Below, one piece after another: positions 11,039 to 23,127 of a stretch of DNA of 64,000 nt. Source of the stretch: Siphonodentalium dalli. Lineage: Eukaryota > Mollusca > Scaphopoda > Gadilida > Siphonodentaliidae. Location of the stretch: positions 144,103,954 through 144,167,953 of the forward strand of contig CP136064.1 in the NCBI GenBank assembly GCA_032622095.1, in the 5' to 3' direction. Position 1 is the stretch's first letter. The number at the start of each line of letters is the position of its first letter. The notes beneath the pieces are model-generated. The model searched no databases. It saw nothing but the letters and a program-made list of their open reading frames with translations, and was not told the DNA's origin. Made by a program: the position numbers and the translations under genes.

Positions 11039-12618
11039 ATGAGTCTATCTAAAAAAAACAATTTGGTCATAGTAGAATACCACATCGTTTCAATCTCAGA
11101 AGTGAGGAGACCTATGTGCAGAGCTCTGACAGGGGAGACACTGATAATGAATTTAGTGAAGGGCTTGATGAACCTAATGAGTTATCAAATTTTAATCAAA
11201 ACCATCCACCGGTTAATTCTATCGGGTGCCAAATAGGTGAGTCTGAAGAGACAACCTACATGGCAATTGTTGATATTCAGCCCAGTACTGAAATTACAAA
11301 ACAAAATGATGAAATTCTGCGAGAGATTCCTCAGCTGATAGCTGAGTCAGTAAAAGGTGTGTTAGAAGACTTCTCTAGTCAAATGACAGAAGTCATGACT
11401 TCTGCTGTAAGAGCAGTGGCTAGTGAACCCAGCTTGAAGAAGCCTCGGATCACGCCACATAGACGATCCAGGTCAGAGATGCAAGTTTTTCGAAACTCTG
11501 CGAGACCCTATGCCAGGTCACATCTCAGTTCATCTGAGAGCAGTGGAGATGAAATATCTCACCACAGTGTCCAATCATTCCAAACCCAGAGGCCAATAAA
11601 TAACAGGCAACTATTTGCCAAACTGCCACCTTTCACAGGTGAAGAAACTTGGAAAGTTTGGTACAATAGGTTTGAGGCCATGGAACAACGCAGAGGGTGA
11701 TGCCGTACTTCCTAAATTCGCTTGATGCCGTACTTCCTAAATTCCAGGGGCCTGCAGGTGACTTTGTCTATGGGCAACTGAACCAGAATGTGCTAACTGA
11801 CTATCAAACCCTGATAGCAGAAGTGGAAGGGCGATATAGATTGGTTGAAACCACTAAAAAACATATGCTGCTCAATTCAGTCGTCGGAATCAGCAGTTTA
11901 ATGAACCTGCAGAGGAATACTCTGCTGAACTCAAAACATTGTACACAAAGGCACACCCAGAGCGAGATAGGGCAACGAGGAGAGAAGGTTCATCGATGGG
12001 TTATATGATGACAAAGCTCGGTTTCATATCGAATTTGTCAAAGAGCCAAACGATATAGATGAGGCAGTAAATTTTGTGGTCAGATTTAATGAAGCAAAGA
12101 ATAAGACTTTGTCCACGAGCTCTTTTGAGCCATACCATGAAAGGAAAATGAAACTACCAACACGGGCTGTAAAGACAAATGGTGCCAAACAACCTGTTAA
12201 CTCACAAGTCCAGGAATGTAAAGATGGCAATGCTAGAAATAGTAGTTCATCTGTTAACATGAAACCAGTGGAATCTATGGTGATAGAAAGGCAACAAAAT
12301 CCAGACTTCATGAAGTTGATACTGGATCGTATTGACAAGTTGGAAAATGAATTGAAATCATACCATCATGGTATGCCACCAAGGGTGACAAATGCTCCAC
12401 ATGGGCTACCAAACAGGCCTAGAGCTTGCTTCATTTGTGGAGATCCTAAACATTTTGCTAATCAATGTACGGAAAGGAGGAGAGGGCCAAATGGTCCAAT
12501 GTCTAATAATATGAGAAGTCATGAAGCTAGACCAACATATAACTCAATGAATCGAGACACAACAGTCCAGGGTTTAAACACCATGGGACTGGCCCGACGG
12601 GGCAACAGCCAGTTTTAG
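11039..12618 (+). pseudogene. gag: Gag of the Gypsy element, frameshifted
   Basis: Gag would form the particle coat of the retrotransposon. The start is the ATG at 11039. The frame is lost within a run of A residues near 11051-11058, and the downstream frame continues to about 11700. There a ~24-bp direct duplication (GATGCCGTACTTCCTAAATTC twice) creates a stop. A capsid-like stretch continues at 11697-12008 and shifts frame again near 11960. The last part (12076-12618) contains a CCHC zinc knuckle, C-X2-C-X4-H-X4-C, at about 12427-12470, which is the nucleic-acid-binding signature of Gag. At least three lesions break the gene. Translation of an intact Gag from this copy is not possible without frameshifting. 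Confidence 0.85.
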
Positions 12619-12623
12619 ATACC

Positions 12624-13169
12624 ATGCCTCCCACTAGGGACAATTTAACGAGGAGAAATATTCGAAAACCAGATGGGGTGTATGTAAAAGGGAAAATAAA
12701 CGGAATTGAACTTTTATACGTAGCTGATACAGGAGCTACTAGAACCATCATATCAGAAGCCACTTATAACAAAATTCCTCAGAACCAAAGGCCAAAGCTA
12801 TCAAAACAGACAAACTTGAGGAGTGCCTACGGTACTCCACTGATTGAAGTAGGAACAGGTGATTTCACCATCCAACTTGGTGATGTTGTGCTAACCAAAT
12901 TGGTTACAGTAGCCAAAATAGAAGATGAAGGTCTTCTGGGAATCGACGTCCTACAAAATAGTGACATGGGACCAGCTGACATCATGCCCAGCCAAGGGTT
13001 AATTTATATAAATGGCTCGGCCATTCCATGCATGCAAGTTGGTAGGGAATCAAGAGTGAGAGCCGCCCGAGTGGCAGATCACTATTACCTACCAGCCGAG
13101 TCAGAATGTCTGGTTGATGTTTTGGTTGAGAAGAGGGATTACCTGAAGAGGTCACCACTCTGCTTCTAG
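12624..13169 (+). pseudogene. pol: Aspartic protease domain of Pol
   Basis: This is the retroviral-type aspartic protease that processes the polyprotein. The active-site motif is DTGAT at residues 35-39 of this frame, followed by hydrophobic residues (RTIIS) as in the family. A GLLGIDVLQ-like flap/C-terminal motif follows around residues 100-110. The frame ends early near 13169. The neighbouring frame continues the linker into reverse transcriptase from about 13146, so a frameshift separates protease from RT. It follows the Gag zinc knuckle by six bases after the Gag stop, in a different frame, so frameshift or reinitiation may have been used in the parent element. Confidence 0.85.
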
Positions 13170-13186
13170 AACCAGCCTTAAAAGTC

Positions 13187-15325
13187 ATGGCAAAATATCC
13201 AATAATGGTTGCCCGCTGTCTTGTTACAATCAGTGACAGTCCTACATGCAATGTCAGGGTGATGAATCCTAACTCTTATGAAGTTAGTTTGAATCAAGAT
13301 TTTGTGATTGCCTATGCAGAGGTGTTATCAGACGATGACCCATTAATCATATTTGACAAAGAGGAACATCAAGTTCCAAGTGACATAAAAACGGTTAGAG
13401 TTACAAAAATGTCAGAAACACAAAATGAAGAATTATGTCTGCCAGATCATCTGCAGACAATATTTGGAGAAGCCAGTAGTGGTAAAACAATAGAGCAAAT
13501 AGCACAAATTAAACAGCTACTTTGCGATTTCCAAAGCGTATTTTCCTCAGGTCCAGATGACATGGGCAGAACTGACATTTTTGAACACTCTATAGACACG
13601 GGTGATGCAAGGCCAATAAAGCAGCTTCCTCGTCCAGTCCCATTAGCATATGGAGACAAATTGGAACACACAATTGAAAAATTGTTATCTCAAAAGGTTA
13701 TACAAAGGTCAACCTCACCATGGGCAAGCCCCATTGTGATAGTACCTAAGAAAGATACGGGAGAAATTAGACTATGTGTTGACTACCGCAAGCTTGACAT
13801 AGTTACCAAAAAAGATGCGTTTCCAATTCCACGCATCCGTGACTGTCTAGATACAACAGCAGGTTCCACCCTGTTCAGCACCTGTGACTTATTGTCTGGT
13901 TATCATCAAATCCCTGTTAAGACAGAAGATGTGCCAAAGACGGCATTCGTCTGTAAACATGGTCTATTTGAATATTTGATGATGCCCTATGGCATGTCCA
14001 ACTCGGATCCAGTGTTCCAACGAGCGATGTAGCTGGCATTGCGAGGTCTGCAATGGACCACTTGTTTGATTTATATCGATGATTTCATCGTATTCTCAAA
14101 AACGTTCGATGAACAAGTCACACGGATCAGAGATGTTCTGAATCGAGTCAAAGAAACTGGTTTAAAACTGAAACCATCTAAGTGTAACCTATTCCAAGAA
14201 CAGGTTCGATTTCTAGGTCATGTCGTGTCAAAAGATGGGGTCATGCCAGACCCAGACAATGTGGCAAAAATTCTGTCATGGCCCGTACCAAGGTCAGTGA
14301 AAAATGTACGCCAAATTCTAGGCTTGGCGAGTTACTATAGGAGGCATGTTCAGGACTTCTCCAAAATGGTCCGGCCATTAACTGAATTAACACAAAAAGG
14401 GGTTAAGTTAAAATGGACAGAAGAATGTCAATCAGCCTTTCAAGAATTGAAGTCTATACTAACAAGTCCCAAAATAATGGCATATCCATCAGATGATGGA
14501 ATATTTATATTAGACACTGATGCCTCAGACTATGCAATAGGTGCAGTTTTGAACCAAGTCCAAGGCGGGGTTGAAAAGGTCGTAGCTTATGCTAGCCGCA
14601 CCTTAAACAAGGCAGAGAAAAACTATTGTGTCACGGACAAAGAACTCCTTGCAGTCCGATACTTTGTTGAATATTTCCGCCAGTATTTACTAGGCAAACG
14701 CTTCGAGGTGAGGTCAGACCATCAAGCACTGATATGGTTATTAAGTCTAAGAGAGCCAAAAGGTAGAATAGCCAGATGGATTGAACTTCTGTCTAGCTTT
14801 GACTTTTCAATACAATATCGAAAAGGCAAAGCACATGGGAATGCTGATGTCCTATCCAGGTGCGAAAACCCATGGGATTGCACTTGCAATGAATGGGATG
14901 ATATTGATCAACTAAAATGTGGGCCATGCAAAAAATGCTTGAAACGACAAAGTGAGATGATGAGCAATCTCAACCGAGATACCATAGCTGCTGATAAACC
15001 TCTTTTAGCAGAGGGTGACGATGGTCCAATAAGAGCTATCCAGACACGGTCATCTGAAAAAAGAGATGCTCCAAAACTCGATGAAGTTACCGAAGGGGTT
15101 GAGTTAAATACTGTTGGAACTGCGTGGCCAGAAAAGTACACAAGAGGAAAAATTGCAAGTATGCAAGAGAACGATTCTGATATAGGTCTGATTTATAAGT
15201 ACAAACTGAGCGGCGTTAGACCACGTCAGTCAGGTAAATACTCTGAGCCCAGAGACTCGCCATTATTGGTTGTTATGGGACTCCCTGGAAATGAAGGAAA
15301 ACTTGTTGAACAAGAAATTTTATAA
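13187..15325 (+). pseudogene. pol: Reverse transcriptase and RNase H domains of Pol
   Basis: RT motifs run in order: a conserved RLCVDYRKLD block near 13770, LFSTCDLLSGYHQI near 13875, and FEYLMMPYGMSN near 13970. An in-frame TAG at 14030-14032 then interrupts the fingers/palm. The palm resumes with the catalytic YIDDF motif near 14074. RNase H follows, with DTDAS near 14516, a DKELLAV glutamate near 14637, RSDHQAL near 14713 and the terminal NADVLSR near 14840. A cysteine-rich spacer (CTC...CGPCKKC) then leads towards integrase. This order is the Ty3/Gypsy order. The reading frame stops at 15325, and the LINE insertion point lies about 70 bases further on. Confidence 0.92.
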
Positions 15326-15393
15326 ATCTAATGGAACTGATGACTATCTCCAATTGATGGTACCCAAAGATCTGAGATCTGAAGTAATCAACC

Positions 15394-18300
15394 AAAGGAT
15401 AGGATAGGATATTTTATTTCAATACACATACATATTACATAATAATGATAACAATTATAGATAATTCTGTCGTATATTGTGGAAGATGGCATAATCTGGC
15501 AAGACTGTCTTCCTGCCATCCCCAGTATGGTAAATATAGAAAGTAATAACTAATTGTAAGATGGCCTTGAGTGAGCCGTGCACATATTGTGTATATGTAA
15601 TTTATGAGTTTAGGGCTTAGTTTAAGAGTGTGTGAAAATGGATACTACCCGAGGGATGTTCAATACCATGTATATGGTTCAAATTCACACGATCGGGTAG
15701 TATGTATGGCGGATGAGGTTACAGGGACTACTGATTTGTATAGATTGACGTTGAACGTGTTATATGTATTGTATACTTAACGGGGTACGTTCTGGGGGCA
15801 GTCTGGGCATCCTCGATTCTTGCATTTGATATCGTTAGAATATGCGCTTATTATTTTCTCTGTGATGTGTTTTTTGAATACATGCCTACTTTGATTTTTA
15901 GTCATAGTGTTATCTAAGTTGTTCCATGAGGTTGGGAATGCATGAAATGGTAGCTGTTCAGAAAAGGAGGTTCTCGGGGTTTTGAGGAATAATGGGCGCT
16001 ATTGTCTAGTATCCGGTCCGGCAATACGTTTAGTGAACAATTGGGAAAAAGATTCAGGCAGGCGGTTGTAATACCAGTCATGCATGAATAGGGTAGTATG
16101 GACTTTGTGAAGGTCGTATACTTTCAAGATATTCTCTTTTTTAAACAAAGGTTCGGTATGGCTCCTGTATTTTTTATTACACACAATTCTTATTGCTCTT
16201 TTTTGTAGTAAAAAAACTCGTTTTACCTCGGGAACATGACCCCATATCTGGATTCCACATATCAAGTGACTTTGGATTAGGGCATAATATAACGTTTTAA
16301 GGGCGCTGCCTGGGAATTGTTTTTGACTTTGTTTATATGATATATGGCGTGGACTAATTTGGAGCAGACTGATGATATGTGTTTCTTAATTGATAGATTT
16401 TCATCTATGTGAATGCCTAAAAATTTCGTTGAGGTTTCGTGCTCACGATTTCCAATACGTTTCAATTCTGTGTTATTTAAGAGAATTTTCATAGTGCTCC
16501 ATTTGGTGTCGTTATTTTCCGGGTGCATGAGCATATAATTGCTCTTTTCTGAGTTTATAGAAAGCTTATTGCAGCAACACCAGGTGTATATATTACGTAG
16601 TTCATTGTTCACATAGCTTTCAATTTGAGTACCGTTATCCCCGCTAGTCATTAAGGTGGTATCATCTGCGTAAGACAATATATTCATGCTTGTCGCGTTT
16701 GGCATATCGTTAGCGTAGATTAAAAAAATTATGGGGGCGAGTATGGAGCCTTGAGGGCCATGGCACGTTATGTCCATTAGTTTGGATTTATTTCCCTGTA
16801 GTTCAACATATTGTCGTCTGTTGTCTAGATAGCTTTGGAACCAAGATAGGGTAGTACCCCTTATCCCGTAATGATATAATTTTGAAATTAATATATCATG
16901 ATTTATAGTGTCAAATGCTTTAGAGAGGTCTAGGAATAGTGCTATTGTTGAATCCCTGGTTGTTTTATCATTGTTATTGGCTATTTGGTCGAGAAGATGT
17001 GCAATTGGATGAAAAGTAGAGTGGTTTGGACGGAAGCCATATTGGTGCTAGTACAAAATATCGTGCTCAGTTAAAAAATCTATTAGGCGTTTTTGCATTA
17101 TTCGTTCTAATAGCTTGGAAAAAGTAGGTAGGATGCTGATTGGTCTGTAGTTGGAAATTTCGTGTGCATTGTTATATTTTGGTATTGGAACAACCTTTGC
17201 TATTTTCATCTTTTCTGCGACAATTCCTTGTTCAAATGAGAGGTTAAATATATGTTTCAATGCCGGAGCTATGGTTTCAATTGTTTCCTTCATGAGTTTA
17301 GTGGTTATCCCTTTAAAATCCATACTAGATTTACCTTTCATTGATAAGCAGGTTAAAATAATTTCTTGGATTGTGGTTGGGGTAACATCAAAGATGTCAA
17401 GGTCGTCTATTCTATTGCGGAGATAATCAGAAAAATCTGCGTTGTGTTCATTCGCAACAAGTTGACTGGTTTTACGCCCAATGCTCGAGAAGTACGCATT
17501 AAATTTATCAGCCATAAGGCTGGGACAAGTGATTTCAGTCCCGTTATCGAAAAGGACCTTAGGGTGATTAACAGTGCCCCCTTCCATCTTTAGTGCACCC
17601 TTCAATATTGTCCAAGTTTTCTTCAGATCGTTCTTGTTTTCATCAAGAATTCGTGAGTAATATAATTGTTTGCTCTTTCTGAGAAGTTTATTATATAATT
17701 GACGATAATTTAAATATGTATTTGTAGCTCGATCGGATGCTGATTTAAGTTTCTTGGTGTTTAATTCTTGCTTTACGATACATGATTTAATCAGACCTCG
17801 TGTCATCCAGGGCTCGCGTTTTATAAATTTCTTGGGTATTTTACGATTCTTGGGTGGAAATGCCAATTCGTAGGCATTCAAATATATTTCAAGGAAATTA
17901 TCGTATGCACGATCAATTGAATTACATTGTAGTACAGATTCAAATTTGCATGTTTGTAAAACAGATTTGAATTTACTGATATTTTCAGCGCTAAAAGATC
18001 TTTGTTTGGTATTTGGGCCTGTGTCGAGGGTGTGAGATGCGTGTATTTGTTTATGCGGTTCGCTATAGAATATGCCAAAATGGTCAGATACGTCACATGT
18101 AATTATGCCTGCGCTATGTTCATTGCGAATATTGTTTGTGTAAATGTTGTCGATCAGAGTAGCTGAGTGGTCTGTCATTCGAGTAGGCTTGGTTATCGTG
18201 GGCACGAATCCTCTGGTGAAAATGTTGTTAATAAATTCATTTGTTTTGGAATGCGTTTTAAAATTAAGTAAGTCTATGTTGAAGTCTCCTGTTATGTAGG

Positions 18301-19063
18301 ACTTGTGATTTTTGATTTTTTCTAAAATGCCATCAAATTTCGCAATGAATTTATCGATATCAGCTTTTGGTGCTGTATTCGGCCTGTAAACACAACCGAC
18401 AATATGGGAGTTATGCTTTCCTGGGTTTATTTCTATAAATACAGTTTCGATTACATGCGGAATGAATTCAGTAAGATCAGGTCTAATTTTGTATGGAATG
18501 TTGTCTTTAACAAATAAGCATACACCTCCCCTGCTATCGTCGTCGTCTAACCGACATCTAAATTCCATAGGATGATAACCCGGAATTTGGTGATCGGATG
18601 ATTGATTAATTTTAAACGTTTCTGTTAGGGCAATTATGTCAAATGCATCGGTGGGTTTCAAGTCGCATAGTACGTTACACATCGATTCGAAATTTGCATT
18701 TAAGCTTCTACAATTCAAGTTAAAAATGGAAAATTTTGTTTTCTTATTCAAGTAGTCATGGGCCTGTGTTGGGGAGAAATACTGACAATCATTATCGGGT
18801 AGAATGCTAGGCTCTAAATACGTATCCGCGTTATTTTCTTCTATATTGGCCCATTTTGCGGCGAAATCATAAGAGTCCGAGTCCCTGACCTCATCCAGAG
18901 TAACCACATTACTTGATGACATTGAATTGGATTGTGTGAATTATGAAAGTCGTGCCCTTTAGTGAGAAGGAATTATTCATAGGAATATACAAAATATGTA
19001 CACAGTCACCCTGGTCGTACGTGCATATATAACAATAGGTTTGTTTCATCTAAGCATTATAAG
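15394..19063 (-). mobile_element. LINE inserted in the Gypsy pol gene
   Basis: A non-LTR retrotransposon of about 3.67 kb in the opposite orientation to the host Gypsy element. Its 3' end, at the left on the plus strand, carries about 380 bp of untranslated sequence and a short (CCTAT)n tail at 15394-15410, so it is not a plain poly(A) LINE. Gypsy coding sequence stops near 15393 and resumes near 19064 in the integrase zinc-finger, so the limits are set by the interrupted host frame. I could not see a clean target-site duplication. There is no room for an ORF1, so it is either a single-ORF element or 5' truncated. Confidence 0.85.
15777..18922 (-). pseudogene. LINE ORF2: endonuclease plus reverse transcriptase, nearly intact
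   Basis: The start at 18922 opens a 624-codon frame. An APE-type endonuclease comes first: NLNCRSLN near residue 75, an ALTET glutamate near 100, VYRPN near 180, TGDFNIDL near 215 and SDHFG near 280. The RT follows: NYRPISILP, then a TAG at 17048-17050. Beyond it the same frame continues with LDLSKAFD, a GPQGSI motif near 16750 and the catalytic YADD near 16665. A frameshift lies near 16315-16330, a second nonsense codon at 15999-16001, and the C-terminal CKNRGCPDC ends at a stop at 15777-15779. Two stops and one frameshift in about 1,050 codons indicate a recent insertion. The motifs fit the jockey/CR1-type assemblage, but the exact clade is not determined. Confidence 0.88.
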
Positions 19064-20193
19064 GTGATATATTGCATATGCATAACATTGTCCTTTCTGG
19101 TCACCTCGGTACCAAAAGGACTATACAAAAATTGCTAGAGAGGTACTATTGGTATGACGTCAGAACTGATGTCAAAAACTGGGTTAGACAGTGCCATACA
19201 TGTGGTGCAACAAAACCACCAAACAAAAATCCAAAAGCGCCACTTGGGAAAATGTTAGTGGGTGCCCCAATGGACAATAGCAACTGATATATTAGGGCCA
19301 TTGCCTCGCACTCCGAGAGGGAACAGATATATCTTAATAGTGACAGATGCTTTCTCGAAATGGATAGAAATCCTTCCAGTCCCCGACCAGTGCGCCATCA
19401 CCTGTGCTGAAAAGATACTTAATGAAGTCGTTGCAAGGTTTGGCACTTGTTATTCATTGCATTCAGATCAGGGACGCAATTATGAGAGTGATATTTTCAA
19501 AGAGCTCTGTGAGCTCCTTGAAATCAAGAAAACTCGGACTACCCCACGAAATCCAAAAGGGAATGGGCAGTCTGAAAGGATGAATAAAACCCTAATTAGA
19601 ATGGTCAAAGCTTACCTCAAATGAGAACAAACCGACTGGGACTTAAACTTAGGTTGCTTAGCGGCAGCCTATCGCTCAACGCAACAGGAAAGTACGGGTT
19701 TCACTCCCAACATGCTTATGTTAGGGAGAGAAGTCCGTCTCCCATGTGAGCTCGTATTGGTCTCCCACCTCAGAAACACCCATCAATCGCATCGTATGGG
19801 GAATATGTGCAAAATCTTCGAGAGAAACTGCACAAATCACATGAGATTGCCAGAAAACATCTTGGAAAATCTTTCGAGAGGCAGAAAAAACAATATGATA
19901 TTCATGCTGAAGAGCTAAAATATAAAATTGGAGATGCAGTGTGGTTCCGAGATGAAAGGAGATTTCCAGGGGTTGCTCCAAAATTACAGCCAATTTATAT
20001 GGGTCCATGCCTGATAATAAAGAAACTATCAGAATTGGTATATCAATTACAACTGGATAAAAGTGGTCACTGTAAAATTGTTAGTGGCAACAAACTCAAA
20101 ATTTATTATGGTCACATACCTAGATGGTTAACATTAGCTAAATCTAAAGCTATAAAAACTTCCACTCGCAGACTGGCAGAACATGAATGTTAA
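19064..20193 (+). pseudogene. pol: Integrase domain of Gypsy Pol
   Basis: Integrase joins element DNA to the chromosome. The zinc-binding HHCC module is at about 19072-19210, with histidines around the LSGHLG motif and the CHTCG cysteine pair. The catalytic core follows, with its first aspartate in ATDILG near 19268, the second in HSDQG near 19463 and the glutamate in GQSERMN near 19568. The frame shifts near 19260, just before the core, and a TGA at about 19622 stops it. A GPY/F-like C-terminal module (GDAVWF, then MGPCLIIKKL) occupies 19807-20193. The N-terminal part of the zinc finger continues on the far side of the LINE near 15340-15393. Confidence 0.9.
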
Positions 20194-20248
20194 ATAAACC
20201 CAGGTTGATATATATCTAAGGTTTAATCTTTACAATTGCAGATTAATC

Positions 20249-21094
20249 ATGGTAAGAGGTCCTGGTTATAAATGTAAAAAGCGCGAGGTTGTGGACGAAC
20301 TGTCGAGGGTCAGGCGGCACTATCTTATGACGCATATCGATCAAGGGAATGTACCATTCTACTGCAGGTTATGCAGTTACCGCTCGCTCACCATGCGCGA
20401 GTATGTCCGCCACAATAGTGCATTTGGTGCACATGTAAATAGAATTAAACGTATGAAGGAATTGGGGGATGTTAAAGATGATGATTATATGGTAGTTTCT
20501 ACAACACCACAGATGGTATTCAAAAACAGAGAGTTGACAAAGTTGTCCAAGGAAGAGTCAGACGTAATGTGGGGGAAGCGGGCAGCGACTAAGAGGAAAC
20601 AACCTCAGCCATCGGTCGCATCAGTGTTGGTCAAAATACCAAGGGTAGAGGTAGATATAGAGAAGTCCCCAGCCGGGGTAAACAAGGGTGACACTTCCTC
20701 TAAAGCTGTAGAGCAGAGGACAGTGACCTCTGAGACTATCTCAGATTCCAGGTTCGATGGGAATTCGTTCCCAGAGCTGGCCGCGTGCGGGGAAGAGGAT
20801 TACCCTTTCCTCACGCGGCTGGTGGAAGAAACGGTGTCCGATACTCCGATTACGGAATTGGACGTTAATCCGCTTAAACTCGATCGAATGACAGAGCTTG
20901 AAGCAAAGGTGGAGATTCAGAATATCGAGATAGCCTTTATGAAGTCGCAAATAGAATTGATGTCTAGAAGGATGCAGGTGCTAGAAGACGAGAAGAAGAA
21001 GAAGGCACTAAGCTTCACAAAGATGTTAAGAATTATGACGAAAGGGAAGAATAGGACATTGTCTAGCGTGGAAAATAAAGTCCATGTTAAATAA
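20249..21094 (+). CDS. Intact extra ORF of the Gypsy element, zinc-finger plus coiled-coil protein
   Basis: A 281-codon frame beginning with ATG at 20249, 55 bp after the integrase stop, in the position where env would lie. No stop or frameshift interrupts it, unlike gag and pol. The N-terminal region is basic and has a C2H2-like arrangement (C39, C42, H55, H62), preceded by an H-X4-H pair at H24/H29 that could close another finger. The middle is charged and low in hydrophobics, with a KRAATKRKQ basic patch near residue 110 that could act as a nuclear signal. Residues about 208-250 form a likely coiled coil (heptads with L, I, M). I see no signal peptide or membrane segment, so it is not an envelope protein. 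The function is unknown. It might bind nucleic acid or oligomerise, or it could be a captured host sequence. Confidence 0.7.
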   Translation: MVRGPGYKCKKREVVDELSRVRRHYLMTHIDQGNVPFYCRLCSYRSLTMREYVRHNSAFGAHVNRIKRMKELGDVKDDDYMVVSTTPQMVFKNRELTKLSKEESDVMWGKRAATKRKQPQPSVASVLVKIPRVEVDIEKSPAGVNKGDTSSKAVEQRTVTSETISDSRFDGNSFPELAACGEEDYPFLTRLVEETVSDTPITELDVNPLKLDRMTELEAKVEIQNIEIAFMKSQIELMSRRMQVLEDEKKKKALSFTKMLRIMTKGKNRTLSSVENKVHVK

Positions 21095-21177
21095 TTATAA
21101 ATATTAATATGAAATGTCATATATGTATGTTCTTAGTCCAAAGTGTAGTTTATGTTTGTGTGGGCTCAAACTTTTTT

Positions 21178-21191
21178 TTTGCAGAGGGTAA
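21178..21191 (+). other. Polypurine tract
   Basis: A purine-rich GCAGAGGGTAA stretch lies immediately before the TGTAAAGG start of the 3' LTR. This is where plus-strand DNA priming occurs in LTR elements. A run of T residues precedes it. Confidence 0.7.
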
Positions 21192-23127
21192 TGTAAAGGC
21201 CCTGCCTTTACTCGTTTCATTAACTCATTTCGTAAATGTTGCATTTAGCATTTCATCATCAAACTCATAATTCAAATATTTAGTCATTCATACTTAGCCG
21301 TTTCCCCTATCAATATGCCATCTTCATTTGTGCCAAATCTCACATCGTTACGTTGCGTATTCACAATGTTATTCACAAAAAATTATCAACAACTTTCACA
21401 CATTTTTCACTTCATGGGCGCAGCCATATTTGTTTACGTTAGGGAAAGTAATCGCTGGTTAAACTTTCCGGTTTTACGTAGTCTGCTCTTTGGAAGTTGT
21501 GCCTTCACAAACGATCATGTATTCCACATAAATGTTACTCAATTACTTATGCATAATAAATATATGTGAAATAAATATTTATTTAGATGTGTAATTCACG
21601 CACACAATGGAACTATATTTACTCTGCATGCACGAGATCGCAGAAACGTCTTCACTGACTTGAGACACCTTTCTCTGCAAGGCTCTGTTCGCAGAAGCGT
21701 TCTCATTGGCCTGCAGATTTACCTATAAATTTCCAGCATTCTCATTGGCTTGCAGACTTTCTGCAGATTCTTTTAGTATTTAAGCCTTAAAAATTTGTAA
21801 ATCAAGGTTCTGCATCAAATATTTCATAGTCTTGTTTATTCTAGGAAAGTGTTGTTTAGTTTCTAAGGCACAGGTATATTACTTTGTATAGTAAGGTGTT
21901 CTTATTTAAAACTTTAATAAGTTGTCTAAACTTATTTAAATAATTAATTATGAGCACTTAGAACCTTTTAATAAGTAATTTATAACTTGGTAATTTTTCA
22001 TGGCCTAGTTTCACTTCTGTCGGGTTGGTTAAATTGTGCATTATGTCAGAAGTGACAAAAACATGCACCCTGCTCACAGAGAACGTTCAGACCAGAAGTG
22101 GTTCAAAGTTCTATGTGAAGTAGACTGACAGATATTTTATATGCAAATTTCTGCATCTTTCTATTTAGCCATTTATTTATTATGAGTTTGACTTAGAGCT
22201 TTTTGGGAAATTTAGGTAATGTAGTACCAGAAGTGGTCACACATAAAACTCTGCCATCCGACTCAGTCAGAAGTTACTTGATGGTTGAGCATGTAAAAAT
22301 CATTAAGTGAGTGGCCTATTACCCATGTCTTGCGTCGCAGAAATTCTATATATGTCTGAAGTGACTAAGTGTTGAGTAATTGACGGTCTGAAGAGACATG
22401 TTGATGGTGAGAGTACCAGAAGTGGTCAAAATCCATCAACATTTAAGTCAGTTACATCAGCACTTGTAGAAATCTGTCTTCCAAATAAATAAGCTTGAAG
22501 TGGCAGATAAAATGGAAGTTGCAAGTGGGCTCCAAATCAGACCAAAGTCAGAAGTGACTGGTCTATGTACATCAGATGACTGGATTGTATGCATTGTATT
22601 ATACCGATAGGGTTTAGTCAAGGTACTCTTCCCACTTGTATTTTATTCATAAAATATTTATTAGGGAAATAGTTTTTTTTAGTAAATAAATTTAAAGTTA
22701 GTCTAAGTTTAAAGGCAGTTTAGGAAATGTTAGCAAAGCTATACAGTACGGTGCAGAACCCTGGAACAAAATTTACTACGACGCTCTAGGTTTTGTTCCA
22801 GTAATGTCAGTAAGTAAGAAGTATCATTCTCTGGTAAGGCTAAGTATTAAATATCTGTCATATCATCACTCTGCATTGACTACATATATTGCAGGTGACC
22901 ACCTGTGGATTCTGTACTTATCAGCCCTTGTAGTTTTATTCATTGGCATGTAAATGGTGCCAATAAAGTCTCAATTCCTAATCTTACTATTTAATATTTC
23001 ACATACTTTTTATATTTAAAGGCATTAATCAAGTCTATGCCTATTTCACATAATTCACTTATTTCATTATTAATATTTAGTAAGTGGTTTCATGCTTGGC
23101 CGGTAATGGGGCTAAGTCATAGTAAGA
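21192..23127 (+). repeat. 3' LTR, truncated
   Basis: It matches the 5' LTR from base 1 to about base 1942 with scattered substitutions and small indels, for example a 7-base deletion near 22708. Identity stops at GTCATAGTAAG (23126). The expected remaining ~1.67 kb, including the TTACA end, is absent. The next base or two begin the inverted-repeat element at 23128. Confidence 0.9.

Larger units (their letters stand above)
7257..23127 (+). mobile_element. Ty3/Gypsy-type LTR retrotransposon, nested and 3' truncated
   Basis: The order is 5' LTR, primer-binding site, gag, protease, reverse transcriptase/RNase H, integrase, an extra ORF, polypurine tract and a partial 3' LTR. The protease-RT-RNase H-integrase order is diagnostic of Ty3/Gypsy. 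A LINE on the opposite strand (15394-19063) interrupts the integrase zinc-finger region. The two LTR copies differ by a few tens of small changes over 1.9 kb, so integration is not very old. gag and pol nevertheless carry several frameshifts and at least one nonsense codon, so this copy cannot make a full polyprotein. Confidence 0.9.

Noticed and set aside
16277-18922. Plus-strand frames across the LINE, for example 17151-17593
   Set aside because: Antisense shadows of the ORF2 gene on the minus strand.
20249-21094. Envelope protein in the Gypsy element
   Set aside because: The position fits, but there is no signal peptide, membrane segment or cleavage site. The protein is basic with a zinc-finger-like and a coiled-coil part.
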